This document shows, one piece after another, positions 5,647 through 7,623 of a stretch of 7,623 nt of DNA (its first letter is position 1; the number at the start of each line of letters is the position of its first letter). This DNA is from Helicobacteraceae bacterium (GTDB lineage Bacteria; Campylobacterota; Campylobacteria; Campylobacterales; SZUA-545). The stretch is from assembly GCA_031276985.1 (NCBI GenBank), contig JAISMA010000112.1, positions 1 to 7,623 on the forward strand, written 5' to 3'. The position numbers were made by a program, and so were the translations under genes. The notes below the pieces were generated by a model. It saw only the letters and a program-made list of their open reading frames with translations, did no database searches and was not told where the DNA came from.

Positions 5647-6443
5647 TTGACGAAGCTATTGGCGGCTCTTAGGAATACCTCGCTTGAGCCGCCGTTGGAC
5701 GCGACGAGTTTCGCCGCCGTTTCCGCGCTTGCCGAAGTAATGCCCGCGGGCAGTTCCACAGCCGTTTGCACGACCTGAAGCGCAAAGGCGTACGGGCGCA
5801 TAGCGTCGTTAACCGCCGCGGGATTGACCGATCCGCCGATCGCCTCCACCAGCTCCGGCTCAAAAAGCCAGTGGCTGAATACGGCGGCGCTAACTTCCTG
5901 ATAATGCACGCCGAAAAACTCCGATTCGGCGGCGGCTAAACCATTGACCAGCGCTTTGTTGGCGAAAGCCTCGCCTTTGCCGATTTTGACCGTCTCCTGC
6001 GCTATTATAAGCCGTCCCACGCCCGCCAAAAACGCGGCGGGAGAAAGTATGTCCAGCATATTGCGGCTAACTTGCGAATACCAGCGAACCATAAGCGCGT
6101 TTTGCAGTTGGGACAAATCGGCGAAGCGCTCGGCGGTGATTCGGTAAGGAGTCATATCGATTTTTATCGTGCTTCTTATCGCGCCCGAAAGCGCAAAACC
6201 GCGCACCGTCGCCATTCCAAAAAGGCTCACCGCCTGCCCTAGCGTTTTGATCGCGCGCGAAAAACCGTAAAGCGGCGAATTGGCGGCTTTCAAGATATTC
6301 GCCGTAAGCATTGGATCGTTTTCGATAACTTTTGTTAAATCGGATATGCTTGAGTTTGGATCGTTACATATTTGCTGCACTTTAATCACCGATTCCGGTA
6401 GCGGCGGAAGGCTCTTAACGCGCGTATAGAGCGCCTCGTTCAT
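5643..6443 (-). CDS. HDOD-domain signalling protein, copy 1 (266 aa)
   Basis: A single-domain HDOD protein. The family resembles HD phosphohydrolases but lacks the metal-binding His-Asp pair and is thought to act as a scaffold in regulation. Visible hallmarks are SLPPLPESVIKVQQICNDP (11-29), IENDPMLTANILKAANSPLY (40-59), KTLGQAVSLFGMATVRGFAL (66-85) and YQEVSAAVFSHWLFEPELVE. Where catalytic relatives have LLHDIG it has LAGVGRL, and there is no HH in the last motif. There is no receiver, GGDEF or EAL domain and no membrane segment, so it is cytoplasmic. ATG 6443 has AAAGGAA (6449-6455) 5 bases upstream, and TATAAT lies at 6482-6477. Its stop overlaps the rnr start (ATGA), so it leads an HDOD-rnr-holA unit. 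Its N-terminal 85 residues are 72% identical to copy 2 (61/85 by eye). Specific function unknown. Confidence 0.92.
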   Translation of the reverse strand: MNEALYTRVKSLPPLPESVIKVQQICNDPNSSISDLTKVIENDPMLTANILKAANSPLYGFSRAIKTLGQAVSLFGMATVRGFALSGAIRSTIKIDMTPYRITAERFADLSQLQNALMVRWYSQVSRNMLDILSPAAFLAGVGRLIIAQETVKIGKGEAFANKALVNGLAAAESEFFGVHYQEVSAAVFSHWLFEPELVEAIGGSVNPAAVNDAMRPYAFALQVVQTAVELPAGITSASAETAAKLVASNGGSSEVFLRAANSFVK

Positions 6444-6476
6444 TATAATTCCTTTTATTAAGCGGATAACCTCGCA

Positions 6477-6482
6477 ATTATA
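6477..6482 (-). promoter_or_regulatory. -10 box (TATAAT) upstream of HDOD copy 1
   Basis: A perfect TATAAT on the minus strand, 33 bases before the ATG, inside the 86-base gap between the two HDOD genes. No clear -35 is visible, which is usual for sigma-70 promoters in Campylobacterota. It would drive HDOD copy 1, rnr and holA independently of HDOD copy 2. Confidence 0.5.
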
Positions 6483-6529
6483 GCCGCTTTTTGGTATATC
6501 CTATCGGCGCTTTCGGCGTTTGAATTAAG

Positions 6530-7348
6530 TCAGTCGTCGATAGCGTCGCCGCTCATTAACGTTTTTGCGACGTTTTCAAGCGCTTGGGCGCTCATGCCGT
6601 AACTCTGCGCGATCCGCGCCGCCTTTGCCGCGCTGTTTTCATTGACGCCGTTTGGAAAATCCGTGGCGATCTGAACCACGCGCAAAGCCCGCGCGCGCTC
6701 CGCAAACTCCTCGCTCGCTTGCGAGGGATCTTTGGAATGCCTGATCGTTTCGATTAGCGCCCGCTCAAAACGCCAATGCGCGAAAATCTCGGCGCTAACC
6801 TCCTGATAGCTCGATTGTAGCATTTCGACTTCCGTCTCCTCAAGCCCGATTTGCCGCGTCGATTCTTTGAACCGCTCGACCAAGTTCAGTCTTACGATCT
6901 CGTTAGCCATAATAAGCCTGCCCATAGAAAAAAGAAACGACGCGGGAGAAAGCTCTTCGAGTTTGGAGCGATCAAATATGCCGTACCAGCGAATCATCAG
7001 CGCGTTTTGCAGTTGGCATATTTTCACGAACCGCTCGGCGCTAATGCCGTACGGCGATAGATCGGGCGCGATCGAGTCTTTCACGACGGAGGCGATCGCA
7101 AAGCCGCGCACCGTAGCCAGCCCAAACAGCGAAACCGCCTGCGAAAGCGTTTTGATCTCCCGCGCAAATCCGTACAGCGGCGAGTTTGCCGCCTTTAGCA
7201 GATTCGCGGTCAGCATTGGGTCTTTTTCTATAACCCTCGTCAATTCCGCAACGCTTCCAAGCGGATTGGCGCACACTTCCTGAACCTTTATCGCCGTCTC
7301 CGGTAGCGGCGGAAGGCTTCTAACGCTTTTGATAATGGCTTCGTTCAT
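6530..7348 (-). CDS. HDOD-domain signalling protein, copy 2 (272 aa)
   Basis: Paralogue of the neighbouring HDOD gene with the same single-domain layout: SLPPLPETAIKVQEVCANP, IEKDPMLTANLLKAANSPLY, KTLSQAVSLFGLATVRGFAI and YQEVSAEIFAHWRFERALIE. The catalytic His-Asp is replaced (LFSMGRL), so a phosphohydrolase activity is unlikely. I place the start at ATG 7348-7346, because GGAG lies 8 bases upstream and because the protein then opens MNEA exactly like copy 1. A TTG six codons further up (7366) lies ahead of that ribosome site and is rejected. The C-terminal third has diverged much more than the N-terminal part, and it ends in an acidic tail (GDAIDD). It diverges from ilvC across a 116-base gap. 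Partners and signal are unknown. Confidence 0.9.
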   Translation of the reverse strand: MNEAIIKSVRSLPPLPETAIKVQEVCANPLGSVAELTRVIEKDPMLTANLLKAANSPLYGFAREIKTLSQAVSLFGLATVRGFAIASVVKDSIAPDLSPYGISAERFVKICQLQNALMIRWYGIFDRSKLEELSPASFLFSMGRLIMANEIVRLNLVERFKESTRQIGLEETEVEMLQSSYQEVSAEIFAHWRFERALIETIRHSKDPSQASEEFAERARALRVVQIATDFPNGVNENSAAKAARIAQSYGMSAQALENVAKTLMSGDAIDD

Positions 7349-7374
7349 TTTCGTAACTCCGTACAATATGCGAC

Positions 7375-7409
7375 GATAAACGACTAGCGCAAATTGTAGT
7401 CAATTTATC
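7375..7409. promoter_or_regulatory. Interrupted dyad between HDOD copy 2 and ilvC
   Basis: GATAAA-c-GACTA (7375-7386) is mirrored by TAGTC-aa-TTTATC (7397-7409), giving 11 paired bases with a 10-base centre. A minus-strand TACAAT (7398-7393), which could be the -10 of HDOD copy 2, lies inside it. On the plus strand TAAAAT (7428-7433) could serve ilvC. The dyad may be an operator in this shared control region, but it has no known match. Confidence 0.3.
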
Positions 7410-7464
7410 TTTTCAGCCCCTTAAGCGTAAAATCGTGAAAATAAAAACCGCTAAAAGGAATACA

Positions 7465-7623
7465 ATGGCTTTGACCGTATACTACGATAAAGATTGCGAT
7501 CTGGATTTGATCAGATCTAAAAAAACCGCCGTTATCGGCTTTGGATCGCAAGGGCACGCGCACGCCGAAAACCTGCGCGATAGCGGCGTCAATGTGATCA
7601 TCGGGCTAAAAAAAGGCGGCTCA
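7465..7623 (+). CDS. ilvC: Ketol-acid reductoisomerase (5' part, truncated by window edge)
   Basis: The first 53 codons of ketol-acid reductoisomerase, the NADPH- and Mg2+-dependent enzyme that isomerises and reduces acetolactate and acetohydroxybutyrate in valine, isoleucine and leucine synthesis. The opening MALTVYYDKDCDLDLIRSKK and the Rossmann dinucleotide loop GFGSQGHAHAENLRDSG (25-41), followed by VNVIIGLKKG, are diagnostic for this family. ATG 7465 has AAAAGGAA (7453-7460) 4 bases upstream. It diverges from HDOD copy 2. I recall ilvC next to rnr/holA in Campylobacter, so the HDOD pair probably sits inside an otherwise conserved neighbourhood. The gene continues past the window. Confidence 0.96.
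   Translation, partial: MALTVYYDKDCDLDLIRSKKTAVIGFGSQGHAHAENLRDSGVNVIIGLKKGGS

Noticed and set aside
6867..7283. 138-codon plus-strand frame opposite HDOD copy 2
   Set aside because: Antisense shadow of a well-supported gene, with no ribosome site and a Ser-rich, unrecognisable product.
7349..7366. TTG at 7366 as the start of HDOD copy 2
   Set aside because: The GGAG ribosome site lies inside this extension and the paralogue begins at the equivalent MNEA, so ATG 7348 is the better start.

Overview
The window looks like a chromosomal stretch from a member of the Campylobacterota (Epsilonproteobacteria). The evidence is a minus-strand run rnr - holA - rpsF - ssb - rpsR, an order I recall from Helicobacter, and ilvC starting divergently nearby, as I recall next to rnr/holA in Campylobacter. 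The bS6, SSB and bS18 sequences also look like those of that phylum. The base composition is roughly balanced, with many GCG, CGC and GATC-containing codons. That is higher in GC than the well-known pathogens of the phylum, so a less studied or uncultured lineage is likely. This is inference from gene order and protein appearance, not from a search.

Layout. 1-293: 3' end of an unrecognised plus-strand gene. 294-703: no gene; a cluster of REP-like palindromic repeats and GC-rich hairpins. 704-877 (minus): a 57-residue, two-helix membrane protein. 974-1234 (plus): a small XRE-type repressor diverging from it. The 96-bp gap between these two holds two perfect palindromes built from the same TATAGTTA half-site, so this is probably a self-contained regulated module. 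1235-1398: convergent gap with a nested hairpin. 1399-2647 (minus): rpsF-ssb-rpsR, the bS6 / single-strand-binding protein / bS18 operon, with a leader that can form two mutually exclusive hairpins. 2717-3694: holA (DNA polymerase III delta). 3691-5646: rnr (RNase R). 5643-6443 and 6530-7348: two paralogous HDOD-domain signalling proteins. 7465-7623 (plus): the first 53 codons of ilvC.

Genes working together. HDOD copy 1, rnr and holA are joined by 4-base stop/start overlaps (ATGA, GTGA) and are probably translated as one coupled unit from a TATAAT promoter at about 6480. rpsF, ssb and rpsR form a second tightly packed unit. Together they link replication (delta subunit, SSB), translation (bS6, bS18) and RNA decay (RNase R). 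The HDOD duplication is the accessory element in an otherwise conserved housekeeping block.

Most interesting parts: the divergent repressor / small membrane protein module with its two operators; the tandem HDOD pair whose second member is coupled to RNase R; the alternative hairpins in front of rpsF; and the strong over-representation of GATC and GCGATCGC. I see no CRISPR array, tRNA, rRNA, transposase or prophage gene.
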